Source of the DNA: an uncultured Oscillospiraceae bacterium
Lineage (GTDB): Bacteria > Bacillota > Clostridia > Oscillospirales > Oscillospiraceae
DNA: 32,879 nucleotides
Direction of reading: 5' to 3'
NCBI GenBank assembly: GCA_947585425.1
Contig: CANPWZ010000021.1
Span: forward strand, 1 to 32,879
This document shows positions 24,407 through 31,921 of this stretch, piece after piece. A program made the translations under genes and the position numbers. The notes below the pieces were generated by a model, which saw nothing but the letters and a program-made list of their open reading frames with translations, made no database searches and was not told the DNA's origin. Position 1 is the first letter of the stretch, and each line of letters starts with the position of its first letter.

Positions 24407-24967
24407 TTACTCGGCGGCGGGAGCGGCTTCCTCGGCGGGAGCCTCGGCAGCGGGGGCGTCGGCGGAGCCGCCGCCCTGCTTCTCGGCGATGGCCGCGGTG
24501 ACGGCGGCCAGGCTGGTGATGGGCATCAGCAGCATACCCAGCACCTGGGCCAGCAGAACGTCCTTGGAGGGCAGCTCGGACAGAGCCAGCACGTCGTCCA
24601 GGGGCAGGACCTTGCCGTCCATGAAGCCGGCCTTGATGTTGAACCGGTCGCCCAGTTGCTTGGCGTACTTATTGACGATGCGCATGGGGGCGATGGGGTC
24701 GTCCTTGGAGACGGCCAGGGAAGTGCTGCCGTTCAGCACGCCGTCCAGCTCGGCCATGTCCAGGCTGTCCAGGGCCCGGCGGAGCAGGGTGTTCTTCACC
24801 ACGGAGTACTGCACGCCGGCCTCCCGCAGCTCCTTGCGCAGGGCGGTGTCCTCCGCCACGGTGATGCCCCGGTAATCCACCAGCACGCCGGAAGAGGCGG
24901 CCTTCAGATCGTCGGTCAGGGCGGACACGATGGCCTGCTTCTCACTGAGAACCTTTGCGTTAGGCAT
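24407..24967 (-). CDS. rplJ: 50S ribosomal protein L10
   Basis: 186 aa. The conserved start (LSEKQAIVSALTDDLKAASSGVLVDYRGITVAED) and KNTLLRRAL segment identify L10. The C-terminus beyond about 165 is an Ala/Glu/Pro-rich tail (APAEEAAPAAE) longer than in many relatives, beyond the helix that carries L7/L12 dimers. It is autoregulated in other bacteria through the leader seen immediately upstream. 47 bp separate it from rplL. Confidence 0.98.
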   Translation of the reverse strand: MPNAKVLSEKQAIVSALTDDLKAASSGVLVDYRGITVAEDTALRKELREAGVQYSVVKNTLLRRALDSLDMAELDGVLNGSTSLAVSKDDPIAPMRIVNKYAKQLGDRFNIKAGFMDGKVLPLDDVLALSELPSKDVLLAQVLGMLLMPITSLAAVTAAIAEKQGGGSADAPAAEAPAEEAAPAAE

Positions 24968-24985
24968 TGTTTGGATTCACCTCCG

Positions 24986-25095
24986 GAAAAATAAAGTGCC
25001 GCGTCTCAGAAAAGAGCGCGGCACGACAAACTCGCATCTATACCGCGATCTCGGCAGGATTTACGCGCAAAACGCACCTGCTGTCTTTGAACGCA
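24986..25095 (-). ncRNA. L10 (rplJ-rplL) autoregulatory leader with attenuator
   Basis: The transcript starts near 25095. The L10-binding core is recognisable: CAAAGACAGCAGGTGCG (25089-25073) pairing through GCAGG with AAATCCTGCCGAG (25062-25050), as in Firmicute L10 leaders. It is followed by a terminator hairpin GTGCCGCGCTC / GAGACGCGGCAC (25024-24996, one bulge) and TTTATTTTT (24995-24987), just before the ribosome site. Excess L10-L12 would favour termination. Confidence 0.9.
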
Positions 25096-25101
25096 TGAGG
25101 G

Positions 25102-25130
25102 ATTATATCAGCCTCCGGGGAGATTGTCAA
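25102..25130 (-). promoter_or_regulatory. Perfect-consensus rplJ-rplL promoter
   Basis: Minus strand: TTGACA (25130-25125), 17-bp spacer, TATAAT (25107-25102) with TGA extension. Confidence 0.92.
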
Positions 25131-25144
25131 CCCCTCCCCGGAGG
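25112..25144. repeat. 11-bp inverted repeat straddling the rplJL -35 box
   Basis: CCTCCGGGGAG (25112-25122) and CTCCCCGGAGG (25134-25144), with the -35 hexamer inside the 11-base loop. It lies 15 bp after the rplA stop on the minus strand and would form a hairpin at the end of the rplA message, though without a T-run. Confidence 0.75.
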
Positions 25145-25158
25145 CAAATATACGTTTT

Positions 25159-25854
25159 TTAGCCGAACTTGGCGGTGTTGACCTTCACGCCGGGGCCCAT
25201 GGTGGCGGCGGCCACGCAGGAGCGGACGTACTGGCCCTTGGCGGCGGCGGGCTTGGCCTTGACGATGGCGCCCATAAGGGCGTTCAGGTTGTCGGTCAGC
25301 TTCTCGGGGCCGAAGGACACCTTGCCGATGGGGCAGTGGATGATGTTGGTCTTGTCCAGACGGTACTCCACCTTACCGGCTTTGATCTCGTTGACGGCCT
25401 GGGTCACGTTGGGGGTGACGGTGCCGGCCTTGGGGGAGGGCATCAGGCCCTTGGGGCCCAGGACCTTACCGAGGCGGCCCACGGTGCCCATCATATCGGG
25501 GGTGGCGACCACCACGTCGAAGTCGAACCAGTTCTCCTTCTGGATCTTCTCCACCAGCTCCATGCCGCCGGCATAGTCGGCGCCGGCGTCCAGGGCCTCC
25601 TGGACCTTGGCGTCCTTGGCGAACACCAGCACCTTGCGGGTCTTGCCGGTGCCGTGGGGGAGGACGATGGCGCCGCGGACCTGCTGGTCGGCGTGGCGGG
25701 AGTCGACGCCCAGCTTCACGTGGAGCTCCACGGTCTCGTCGAACTTGGCGGTAGCGGTCTTGATGACCAGGGCCATGGCGTCGGCCACGTCATACTGCAT
25801 GGAGCGGTCGATCTGCTTGGCGCTGTCCACATACTTTTTACCCTTGAAAGCCAT
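25159..25854 (-). CDS. rplA: 50S ribosomal protein L1
   Basis: 231 aa, standard length. Hallmarks: [75 protein letters not shown] and SFG.EKL..N. It binds 23S rRNA at the L1 stalk and, in other bacteria, represses its own operon. Last gene of the rpmG-to-rplA unit; 18 bp after rplK. Confidence 0.98.
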   Translation of the reverse strand: MAFKGKKYVDSAKQIDRSMQYDVADAMALVIKTATAKFDETVELHVKLGVDSRHADQQVRGAIVLPHGTGKTRKVLVFAKDAKVQEALDAGADYAGGMELVEKIQKENWFDFDVVVATPDMMGTVGRLGKVLGPKGLMPSPKAGTVTPNVTQAVNEIKAGKVEYRLDKTNIIHCPIGKVSFGPEKLTDNLNALMGAIVKAKPAAAKGQYVRSCVAAATMGPGVKVNTAKFG

Positions 25855-25872
25855 ATCTCGTTCCTCCTTCCC

Positions 25873-26298
<426 letters not shown>

Positions 26299-26335
26299 TT
26301 GAAACAGCACCTCCTGATAAAAGTGTGGTGGTGAC

Positions 26336-26379
26336 GGAGCGGTCCGGCCGCTCCTCCCACGGATGGGACGCTTCGTCCC
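26336..26379 (-). promoter_or_regulatory. Paired hairpins between nusG and rplK
   Basis: Two adjacent perfect stems: GGGACG/CGTCCC (26379-26365) and GGAGCGG/CCGCTCC (26354-26336), in the 105-bp gap upstream of rplK. There is no T-run and no clear promoter, so they may be a processing site or translational control element rather than a terminator. Confidence 0.5.
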
Positions 26380-26403
26380 GCGGGTTCAATGGGTTTGGAG
26401 CCC

Positions 26404-26922
26404 TCAGATGGTCTCCACCTGGTCCAGCTCCAGCTCCACCGGCGTCTCCCGGCCGAACATGGACACCACCACGCGGACCTTGCCGCGCTCCTTGTCCAGC
26501 TCTTCCACGGTGCCGATGAAGGAGGCGAGGGCGCCGTCGATGATCTTGACGCTGTCGCCCACGTCGTAGGCCACCACCACCTCGCGCTTTTCCACGCCCA
26601 GGGCGGCGATCTCCTCGTCGGTGAGGGGGATGGCCTTGTTGGCGGCGCCCACGAATCCGGTGACGCCCCGGATGTTCCGCACCAGGTGCCAGGTCTCGTC
26701 GGTCATGACCATCTTGACCAGCACATAGCCGGGGAACACCTTGCGTTCCACGGTCTTGGGGCCGTTGTCGGTGATCTCGGTGACGGTCTCCATGGGGATG
26801 GAGACTTCGGCGATCAAATCGTGCATATTGCGGTTCTCCACAGCCTGCTCGATGGACATGGCCACGTTTTTCTCGTAGCCGGAGTAGGTGTGGGCCACAT
26901 ACCACTTCAGATCCTCAGCCAT
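26404..26922 (-). CDS. nusG: Transcription termination/antitermination factor NusG
   Basis: 172 aa, usual length. The NGN domain runs from KWYVAHTYSGYEKNVA through RKVFPGYVLVKMVMTDETWHLVRN.RGVTGFVG, and the KOW domain has GDSVKIIDGALASFIGTVEELD and GRETPVELELDQVE. It binds RNA polymerase and affects pausing, termination and coupling with S10. 10 bp after secE. Confidence 0.97.
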   Translation of the reverse strand: MAEDLKWYVAHTYSGYEKNVAMSIEQAVENRNMHDLIAEVSIPMETVTEITDNGPKTVERKVFPGYVLVKMVMTDETWHLVRNIRGVTGFVGAANKAIPLTDEEIAALGVEKREVVVAYDVGDSVKIIDGALASFIGTVEELDKERGKVRVVVSMFGRETPVELELDQVETI

Positions 26923-26932
26923 GGGGCACCCG

Positions 26933-27202
26933 TCAGCTAAAGAGCTTCAGCAGAGCGTCGACCACGGCGCGGGCCAGCCAGTCGAACACCCAGATGAAGA
27001 TGCCGATGATGATCACGCACACGATGACGATGCCCACGTTCTTGACCACGTCCTTGAGGGAGGGCCAGGTGACCTTTTTCAGCTCGCCCTTCAGATCCTT
27101 GAACCAGCGGACGACCCGGTTGGGCTTCTTCTCCTGCTTCTTGGCGGGCTTGGCCTTCTTCTCGGAGTTTACGGACTCCAGGTTCTTCTCCTGTTCAGAC
27201 AT
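26933..27202 (-). CDS. secE: Protein translocase subunit SecE
   Basis: 89 aa. A Lys/Glu-rich cytoplasmic N-terminus, the amphipathic WFKDLKGELKKVTWPS motif (about 33-48), and one membrane helix (VGIVIVCVIIIGIFIWVFDWLA) define single-span SecE. It clamps SecY in the membrane. 17 bp after rpmG. Confidence 0.96.
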   Translation of the reverse strand: MSEQEKNLESVNSEKKAKPAKKQEKKPNRVVRWFKDLKGELKKVTWPSLKDVVKNVGIVIVCVIIIGIFIWVFDWLARAVVDALLKLFS

Positions 27203-27219
27203 CAGTTACCCCTCTTTCC

Positions 27220-27384
27220 TTACTTCGTTTCGGTGTGCAGAGTGTGCTTTCTGCAGAAGGGGCAGTACTTGTTGAGCTCCAGACGCTCGGTGGTATTGCG
27301 CTTGTTCTTCTTGGTGTTGTAGTTGCGCTGTTTGCACTCGGAGCAGCGCAGGACGACCTTCACACGGTTACCGGCTTTCGCCAT
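27220..27384 (-). CDS. rpmG: 50S ribosomal protein L33 (zinc-ribbon type)
   Basis: 54 aa from the ATG at 27384, with AAGGAGGTG upstream; longer in-frame starts cross the leader terminator. Both zinc pairs are present (CSEC at 14-17, CPFC at 41-44), so this is the zinc-binding C+ form. [17 protein letters not shown] and [12 protein letters not shown] are diagnostic. First gene of the secE-nusG-rplKA unit. Confidence 0.97.
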   Translation of the reverse strand: MAKAGNRVKVVLRCSECKQRNYNTKKNKRNTTERLELNKYCPFCRKHTLHTETK

Positions 27385-27597
27385 TCTCGGCACCTCCTTG
27401 ATGAATTTGACCGGCGGGCGCGAAAAAGGCGCCGGACGCGGCCTTTTGCCGATCCCAGCGCCAAAACGGGCGTGATCCGCCCGGAAGGGGCTACGGGAGA
27501 GCGGCAGAATTGCCTCCCTGCGGCCCGTTGGACGGGGTGAGGGTTTTTGCGGCCATCCCGTAAAAATGGACACAAAAAGAAAGCCCTGCTCGCAGGT
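27385..27597 (-). promoter_or_regulatory. Structured leader of the rpmG-secE-nusG-rplKA unit
   Basis: About 210 bases lie between the predicted start and rpmG, with no gene on either strand. It contains GGCAATTCTGCC (about 27509) and GGGCGGATCACGCCC (about 27476), both small hairpins, and then the terminator at 27423-27462. Such a layout suggests regulated read-through; no known riboswitch or ribosomal-protein leader is recognised. Confidence 0.5.
27423..27462 (-). terminator. Leader terminator upstream of rpmG
   Basis: Minus strand: GGCGC, GGAT, CGGC pair with GCCG, GTCC, GCGCC in a nearly continuous stem around AAAAG, then five T (27427-27423). It ends about 38 bp before the rpmG ATG and would cut off the whole unit if formed. 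Confidence 0.65.
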
Positions 27598-27603
27598 GAC
27601 GAT

Positions 27604-27632
27604 AGAGTATCACATTCCTTGGGGCTTGTCAA
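27604..27632 (-). promoter_or_regulatory. Promoter of rpmG-secE-nusG-rplKA
   Basis: Minus strand: TTGACA (27632-27627), 17-bp spacer, TACTCT (27609-27604) with TGA extension. Its -35 box shares five base pairs with that of the ruvX promoter. Confidence 0.85.
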
Positions 27633-27654
27633 GAGCGAATTTTTTATTTATAAT
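27626..27654 (+). promoter_or_regulatory. Promoter of ruvX, back-to-back with the rpmG promoter
   Basis: TTGTCA (27626-27631), 17-bp spacer, TATAAT (27649-27654). The -35 hexamers of the two divergent promoters overlap in the heptamer TTGTCAA. Confidence 0.8.
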
Positions 27655-27682
27655 GTGAAAAAACGAAGGGGGGGAGAGGCCC

Positions 27683-28105
27683 ATGCGCGTCATGGCCATC
27701 GACTACGGGGACGCCCGCACCGGCGTGGCGGTGTCCGACGAGAGCGGCCTGCTGGCGGGGTATACCACGGTGATCCAAAGCCGGAGGCCGGAGGAAGTGC
27801 TGGACGGGCTGGAGAAGCTCGTCGCGGAGCGGGGAGCGGACGAGCTGGTGATGGGCTTCCCCCGGAACATGGACGGCACCGAGGGCCCCCGGGCGGAGCT
27901 GTACCGGGACTTCGCCGCCCGCCTGGAGGAGCGGACGGGCATACCGGTGCGCCTGTGGGACGAGCGGCGCACCACCGTGGAGGCCCACGCCATCCTCCAC
28001 GCCGGCGGCAGGCGGATGAAGGACCACAAAAAGGACGTGGACGCCGTGGCCGCGTCGCTGATCCTGGAGGGCTACCTGGCCTATCGGAGACGGCGGACGC
28101 CGTAG
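27683..28105 (+). CDS. ruvX: Putative pre-16S rRNA nuclease / Holliday junction resolvase RuvX (YqgF)
   Basis: 140 aa with GGGGGAGAGG before the ATG. The RNase H-like fold shows MAIDYGDARTGVAVSDE (catalytic D7), LVMGFPRNMDGTEGPRA, LWDERRTTVEA and a DVDAVAASLILEGYL end, the standard YqgF motifs. In E. coli YqgF processes the 5' end of 16S rRNA; a junction-resolving role is also proposed. It is monocistronic, ended by a terminator shared with ackA. Confidence 0.95.
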   Translation: MRVMAIDYGDARTGVAVSDESGLLAGYTTVIQSRRPEEVLDGLEKLVAERGADELVMGFPRNMDGTEGPRAELYRDFAARLEERTGIPVRLWDERRTTVEAHAILHAGGRRMKDHKKDVDAVAASLILEGYLAYRRRRTP

Positions 28106-28116
28106 GGCGGCCGGAC

Positions 28117-28148
28117 AAAAAAGCTCCGCCGAAAACGGCGGAGCTTTT
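28117..28148. terminator. Bidirectional terminator between ruvX and ackA
   Basis: 13-bp stem AAAAGCTCCGCCG/CGGCGGAGCTTTT (28119-28131 with 28136-28148), AAAA loop, with A and T runs on opposite sides. Confidence 0.9.
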
Positions 28149-28160
28149 CGTATGCGTTCG

Positions 28161-29354
28161 TCACACCAGGGCGGCGGTGTCCAGGGCGATCATCAGCTCC
28201 TCGTTGGTGGGGATGAGCAGCACCTGCACCTTGGAGTCGATGGCGGAGATGACCGCCTCCTTGCCCCGGACGTTGTTGGCGTCGGGGTCCATCTTCACGC
28301 CCATGAACTCCAGGCCCGAGGCGATGGCCATGCGCTGGTCGGCGTCGTTCTCGCCCACGCCGGCGGTGAAGATGATGGCGTCCACCCCGCCCATGACGGC
28401 GGCCAGGGAGCCGATGTATTTCTTCACGCTGTAACTGAAAATATCCAGCGCCAGGGCGGCCCGGGCGTTGCCCTCTTCGCCGGCCTTGGACAGATCACGG
28501 AAGTCGGAGGACACGCCGGAGACCCCCAGCACGCCGGACTTCTTGTTGAGGATGTTCAGCATGGCGTCGATGTCCAGGCCGTACTTCTTCATCAGGAACT
28601 CCAGGATGCCCGCGTCCAGATCGCCGGCCCGGGTGCCCATGGGCAGGCCGGCCAGGGGGGTGAAGCCCATGGAGGTGTCCACGCTCTTGCCGTACTTCAC
28701 CGCCGCCACGGAGGAGCCGTTGCCCAGGTGGCAGGAGATGAGCTTCAGCGACTCGATGGGCTTGCCCAGCATATCGGCGGCCCGCTGGGTCACGTACTTG
28801 TGGCTGGTGCCGTGGAAGCCGTAGCGGCGGACCTTGTCGTTTTCGTAGTACTCGTAGGGGATGGCGTAGGTATAGGCCACCGGGGGCATGGTCTGGTGAA
28901 AGGCGGTGTCGAACACGGCCACCTGGGGCACCTCGGGGCCCATGACGGCGATGCAGGCCTTGATACCGGTGATGTTGGCCGGATTGTGCAGGGGGGCCAG
29001 GGGGACGCACTCCTCGATGGCGGCCATCACCTTGTCGTCGATCTTCACCGAGCTTGCGAAGGTCTCGCCGCCGTGGACCACCCGATGGCCCACCGCGTCG
29101 ATCTCCTTCATGGAGGAGATCACGCCGTTCGCCGGGTCGACCAGGGCGTCCAGCACCGCCTGGATGGCCTCGGCGTGGGTGGGCATGGGGATGCTCACCG
29201 CGTCCACGGTCTCCCTGCCGGGGGCCTTATAGGTGAACCGCCCGTCGATGCCGATGCGCTCGCACAGGCCCTTGGCCAGCACGTCCTGGGTCCCGGTGTC
29301 CAGCAGCTGATATTTCAGAGAGGAACTGCCCGCGTTAATGACCAGAACTTTCAT
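28161..29354 (-). CDS. ackA: Acetate kinase
   Basis: 397 aa from the ATG at 29354, with AAAGGAGTG upstream; this is the usual length. The ASKHA-fold landmarks are present: [13 protein letters not shown] (phosphate loop), [34 protein letters not shown] and GVGEN. It interconverts acetyl phosphate plus ADP with acetate plus ATP, the ATP-yielding step of fermentative acetate production. No pta gene adjoins. It is divergent from tmcAL, whose product consumes acetate and ATP. Confidence 0.98.
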   Translation of the reverse strand: MKVLVINAGSSSLKYQLLDTGTQDVLAKGLCERIGIDGRFTYKAPGRETVDAVSIPMPTHAEAIQAVLDALVDPANGVISSMKEIDAVGHRVVHGGETFASSVKIDDKVMAAIEECVPLAPLHNPANITGIKACIAVMGPEVPQVAVFDTAFHQTMPPVAYTYAIPYEYYENDKVRRYGFHGTSHKYVTQRAADMLGKPIESLKLISCHLGNGSSVAAVKYGKSVDTSMGFTPLAGLPMGTRAGDLDAGILEFLMKKYGLDIDAMLNILNKKSGVLGVSGVSSDFRDLSKAGEEGNARAALALDIFSYSVKKYIGSLAAVMGGVDAIIFTAGVGENDADQRMAIASGLEFMGVKMDPDANNVRGKEAVISAIDSKVQVLLIPTNEELMIALDTAALV

Positions 29355-29392
29355 AGAGAACACTCCTTTAGTTCGTAAGAACTGATTGCTTC

Positions 29393-29437
29393 CCGCGGCG
29401 GTTTGTATTATAATAATCGAAATCGACAAAACCGCGG
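29393..29437. promoter_or_regulatory. Imperfect dyad in the ackA/tmcAL divergent region
   Basis: CCGCGG (29393-29398) with GTTTGT, and ACAAAACCGCGG (29426-29437), form an imperfect inverted repeat around the palindrome ATTATAAT (about 29407-29414), a possible -10 for ackA. A second ATTATAAT lies near 29477 facing tmcAL. No convincing -35 boxes go with either. Candidate operator only. Confidence 0.35.
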
Positions 29438-29537
29438 ATGTCAGAGGATAGCCCATATTATAATACGCACAAAGCCGCGCCGCAAGCGTTTTTCGCAAAT
29501 TTGTAAAAAAACTTTGAACGAGGGGAGGGACCGGCGG

Positions 29538-30674
29538 ATGAGGATCGTGGGAATCGCGGCGGAGTACAACCCGTTCCACGCCGGCCACGCCCGGCACATC
29601 GCGGAGACCAGAAAAGCCCTGGGGGAGGACTGCGCCGTCGTCGCCGCCATGAGCGGGAACTTCGTCCAGCGGGGGGACTGCGCCCTCTTCGACAAGTGGC
29701 GCCGGGCCCGCTCCGCTCTGGAGGGAGGGGCCGATCTGGTGCTGGAGCTGCCCACGGTGTGGGCCGCCGCCTCGGCGGAGCGGTTCGCCTGGGGGGCGGT
29801 GAGCATCCTGAGGGCGGCCGGGGCGGAGTGCCTGTCCTTCGGCAGCGAGAGCGGGGACGCCGCAGCCCTGGACGAGCTGGCCGCCTGCCTGGACGGCCCG
29901 GCCTACGCCGCCGCCCTCCGGGAGGAGCTGGCGGGAGGGGCCTCCTTCGCCGCCTGCCGGCAGAGGGCCGCCGCCGGCCTCGCCGGGGCGGAAAAGGCCG
30001 CACTGCTGGCAAACCCCAACGACAATCTGGCGGCGGAGTACCTGAAGGCCGCCCGGCGGCTGGGCTGGGCCCCGGAGGTCATCGCCGTCCCCCGCGCCGG
30101 CGCGGGCCACGACGGGGGGGCCCACCCGGACTACCCCTCCGCCTCCTGGCTGCGGGAGCGAATCAGGGGAGGGGCCCTGCCGTCGGAGGGCTTCGCCGAC
30201 CTGAAAAGGGCGGAGCGGGCGGTGCTGGCCCGGCTGCGCTCCATGGCGCTGCCTGACTTCGAGGCCCTGCCCGACAGCGGGGAGGGCCTGGCCAGCCGCC
30301 TGTACCGGGCCGCCCGGACGGGGGCCTCCCTGGAGGAGGTTTGGGCCCTGGCCAAGACCAAGCGCTACGCCCACGCCCGCCTGCGCCGGATGACCCTGTG
30401 GGCTTTCCTGGGCCTCACGGCGGAGGACGTGCCCGAAAAGCCGCCTTACCTCCGGGTGCTGGGCTGCAGCGATCGGGGCCGGGAGGTATTGAAGCGGCTG
30501 AAAAAGACGGCCCCTCTGCCCATCCTCACCAAGCCCGCCCACGCCAGGGAGCTGGACGGGGAGGGCCGGCGGCTGTTCGGGCTGGAGGCCCGCTGCACCG
30601 ATCTCTTTGACCTGTGCCTGGACCCCACTCCCGCCCCGGGGCGGGAGTGGACCACCGGCCCGGTGATCCTGTGA
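29538..30674 (+). CDS. tmcAL: tRNA(Met) cytidine acetate ligase TmcAL (YlbM)
   Basis: 378 aa from the ATG at 29538, with GAGGGGAGGG upstream. The nucleotidyltransferase motif YNPFHAGH (10-17), [20 protein letters not shown] (38-57), then [12 protein letters not shown] and [11 protein letters not shown] are those of the TmcAL/DUF795 family. The enzyme activates acetate with ATP and acetylates C34 of elongator tRNA-Met, improving AUG decoding fidelity. It is divergently placed from acetate kinase, which may link tRNA modification to acetate supply. The C-terminal half is Ala/Arg-rich but keeps family spacing. A weak 16-base hairpin (about 30701-30712) follows. Confidence 0.93.
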   Translation: MRIVGIAAEYNPFHAGHARHIAETRKALGEDCAVVAAMSGNFVQRGDCALFDKWRRARSALEGGADLVLELPTVWAAASAERFAWGAVSILRAAGAECLSFGSESGDAAALDELAACLDGPAYAAALREELAGGASFAACRQRAAAGLAGAEKAALLANPNDNLAAEYLKAARRLGWAPEVIAVPRAGAGHDGGAHPDYPSASWLRERIRGGALPSEGFADLKRAERAVLARLRSMALPDFEALPDSGEGLASRLYRAARTGASLEEVWALAKTKRYAHARLRRMTLWAFLGLTAEDVPEKPPYLRVLGCSDRGREVLKRLKKTAPLPILTKPAHARELDGEGRRLFGLEARCTDLFDLCLDPTPAPGREWTTGPVIL

Positions 30675-30748
30675 AATTTACACTTCGTTGATAACTTCCG
30701 CCCCCAAATGGGGTAGAATGGCCTAAACGCCCAAAAGGAGGGCTCTCT

Positions 30749-31633
30749 ATGTATTCTCAGAGCAACGGCGGCTGGATCGACCGCTTCTGCGCCAAACACC
30801 CCCGGTTCGGCATCCCCAACCTGATGCTGTGGATCGGGATCGGACAGGTCATCGTCTATGTGCTGGAGATGCTGTTCCCCGCCGTGGAGCTCTTCATCCC
30901 CCTCTACGCCCCGCTGGTGCTCCAGGGGCAGGTGTGGCGGCTGGTGACCTTCATCTTCGCCCCCAACTCCTCCAACCCCTTCTATCTGCTGCTGGGGTGC
31001 TATTTCTACTTCTGGATCGGCCAGACGCTGGAGCGGGAGTGGGGCACCGCCAAGTTCACCCTGTTCTACCTGTGCGGCATGGTCCTCACCGCCCTCTACG
31101 GGATGATCGCCGGCCTGGTATCCAATTACGGAGTCGTGTTTTCCTTTGCCAATGCGTATTATGTCAACCTGTCCATCTTCCTCATCATCGCCACCTACTA
31201 CGGGGAGATGCAGGTGCTGCTGTTCTTCGTGGTGCCGGTGAAGATGAAGTGGATGGCCCTCATCGACGTGGCGCTGGTGCTGATCGACGCCATCCGCTTC
31301 TTCCAGGCGGGAGTGGTGGCGCTGGCGCTGGCTTTCCTGCCCTCCATCGTCAACTACTTCATCTTTACCTGGCCCGTCTGGTCCTACAAGCTGGGCATCG
31401 CCAAACGGCAGGCCGACCCCAAGGTCATCAGCTTCAAGCGGGCCCAGCGGCAGGCCCAGCAGAGGAACAGCGCCCCCTCCGCCGGCCGGGGGTACACCCG
31501 CAAGTGCGCCGTCTGCGGCGTCACCGACGCGGACGACCCCAACATGGAGTTCCGTTACTGCTCCAAGTGCGACGGGGAGTACTGCTACTGCATCAACCAC
31601 ATTTACAACCACGCCCACATCCGCAGAAGCTGA
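30749..31633 (+). CDS. Rhomboid-family-like membrane protein lacking catalytic residues, with C-terminal zinc ribbon
   Basis: 294 aa with AAAAGGAGG upstream. About six membrane segments fill residues 24-215. The rhomboid layout is visible (QVWRLVTFIFAP in the L1 loop, LEREWGTAKFTLFYLCG), but where an active rhomboid has GxSG there is YYVNLSIF and the partner histidine is absent, so it should not cleave substrates. After a basic linker (218-250) comes a zinc ribbon with CAVC (253-256) and CSKC (271-274), followed by C-Y-C-I-N-H. The tail should face the cytoplasm. It may bind and chaperone or retain membrane proteins, as pseudorhomboids do. Monocistronic. Confidence 0.8.
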   Translation: MYSQSNGGWIDRFCAKHPRFGIPNLMLWIGIGQVIVYVLEMLFPAVELFIPLYAPLVLQGQVWRLVTFIFAPNSSNPFYLLLGCYFYFWIGQTLEREWGTAKFTLFYLCGMVLTALYGMIAGLVSNYGVVFSFANAYYVNLSIFLIIATYYGEMQVLLFFVVPVKMKWMALIDVALVLIDAIRFFQAGVVALALAFLPSIVNYFIFTWPVWSYKLGIAKRQADPKVISFKRAQRQAQQRNSAPSAGRGYTRKCAVCGVTDADDPNMEFRYCSKCDGEYCYCINHIYNHAHIRRS

Positions 31634-31636
31634 AAT

Positions 31637-31664
31637 CACCCCCGCCGGAAGGCGGGGGTGTTCT
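31637..31664 (+). terminator. Terminator of the rhomboid-like gene
   Basis: 10-bp stem CACCCCCGCC/GGCGGGGGTG with GGAA loop; short T-run TTCT. Confidence 0.8.
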
Positions 31665-31704
31665 GATACGGGCCCGCCCATATCCACATGAGTAAAAATA
31701 AGGC

Positions 31705-31733
31705 TTGACAATTCCTGCCGGAGCGGATATACT
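31705..31733 (+). promoter_or_regulatory. Strong promoter of the 32-aa gene
   Basis: TTGACA (31705-31710), 17-bp spacer, TATACT (31728-31733). Confidence 0.85.
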
Positions 31734-31768
31734 GGGCGGGAAATCATGAAAGAAAGGAGGCGCGCACC

Positions 31769-31867
31769 ATGACCAATACCATCTATGTTTCTGTGGCAGT
31801 CAAGACCGAAAAGCGGTTTGAGAATGTCGCCGTGGGGATCCTGCGCGCCTTTGGACTGGGCCGATAG
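31769..31867 (+). CDS. Small protein of unknown function (32 aa)
   Basis: ATG at 31769 with AGGAGG 8 bases upstream, an ideal spacing. The peptide starts TNTIYVSVAVKTEKRFENVA and ends GILRAFGLGR; it has alternating beta-like residues then a short amphipathic end, net charge slightly positive. No family recognised. An 8-codon frame at 31746 ends with TGA overlapping the ATG, so translational coupling is possible. The promoter, ribosome site, stop and terminator all lie within 220 bp, which supports a real gene or, less likely, a regulatory RNA. The next feature is an IS110 element. Confidence 0.6.
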   Translation: MTNTIYVSVAVKTEKRFENVAVGILRAFGLGR

Positions 31868-31889
31868 CCCGGTTTCCTTTGCTTTGCGC

Positions 31890-31921
31890 GGCGTCCCCCA
31901 TGTTCGGGGGGCGCCTTTTTT
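31890..31921 (+). terminator. Terminator of the 32-aa gene
   Basis: 10-bp stem GGCGTCCCCC/GGGGGGCGCC (31890-31899 with 31906-31915, one G-T pair), then six T. Confidence 0.9.

Noticed and set aside
27385-27682. tRNA gene (such as tRNA-Trp) near secE
   Set aside because: I looked for a cloverleaf and a T-loop GTTCRA motif on both strands here and elsewhere in the window and found none.
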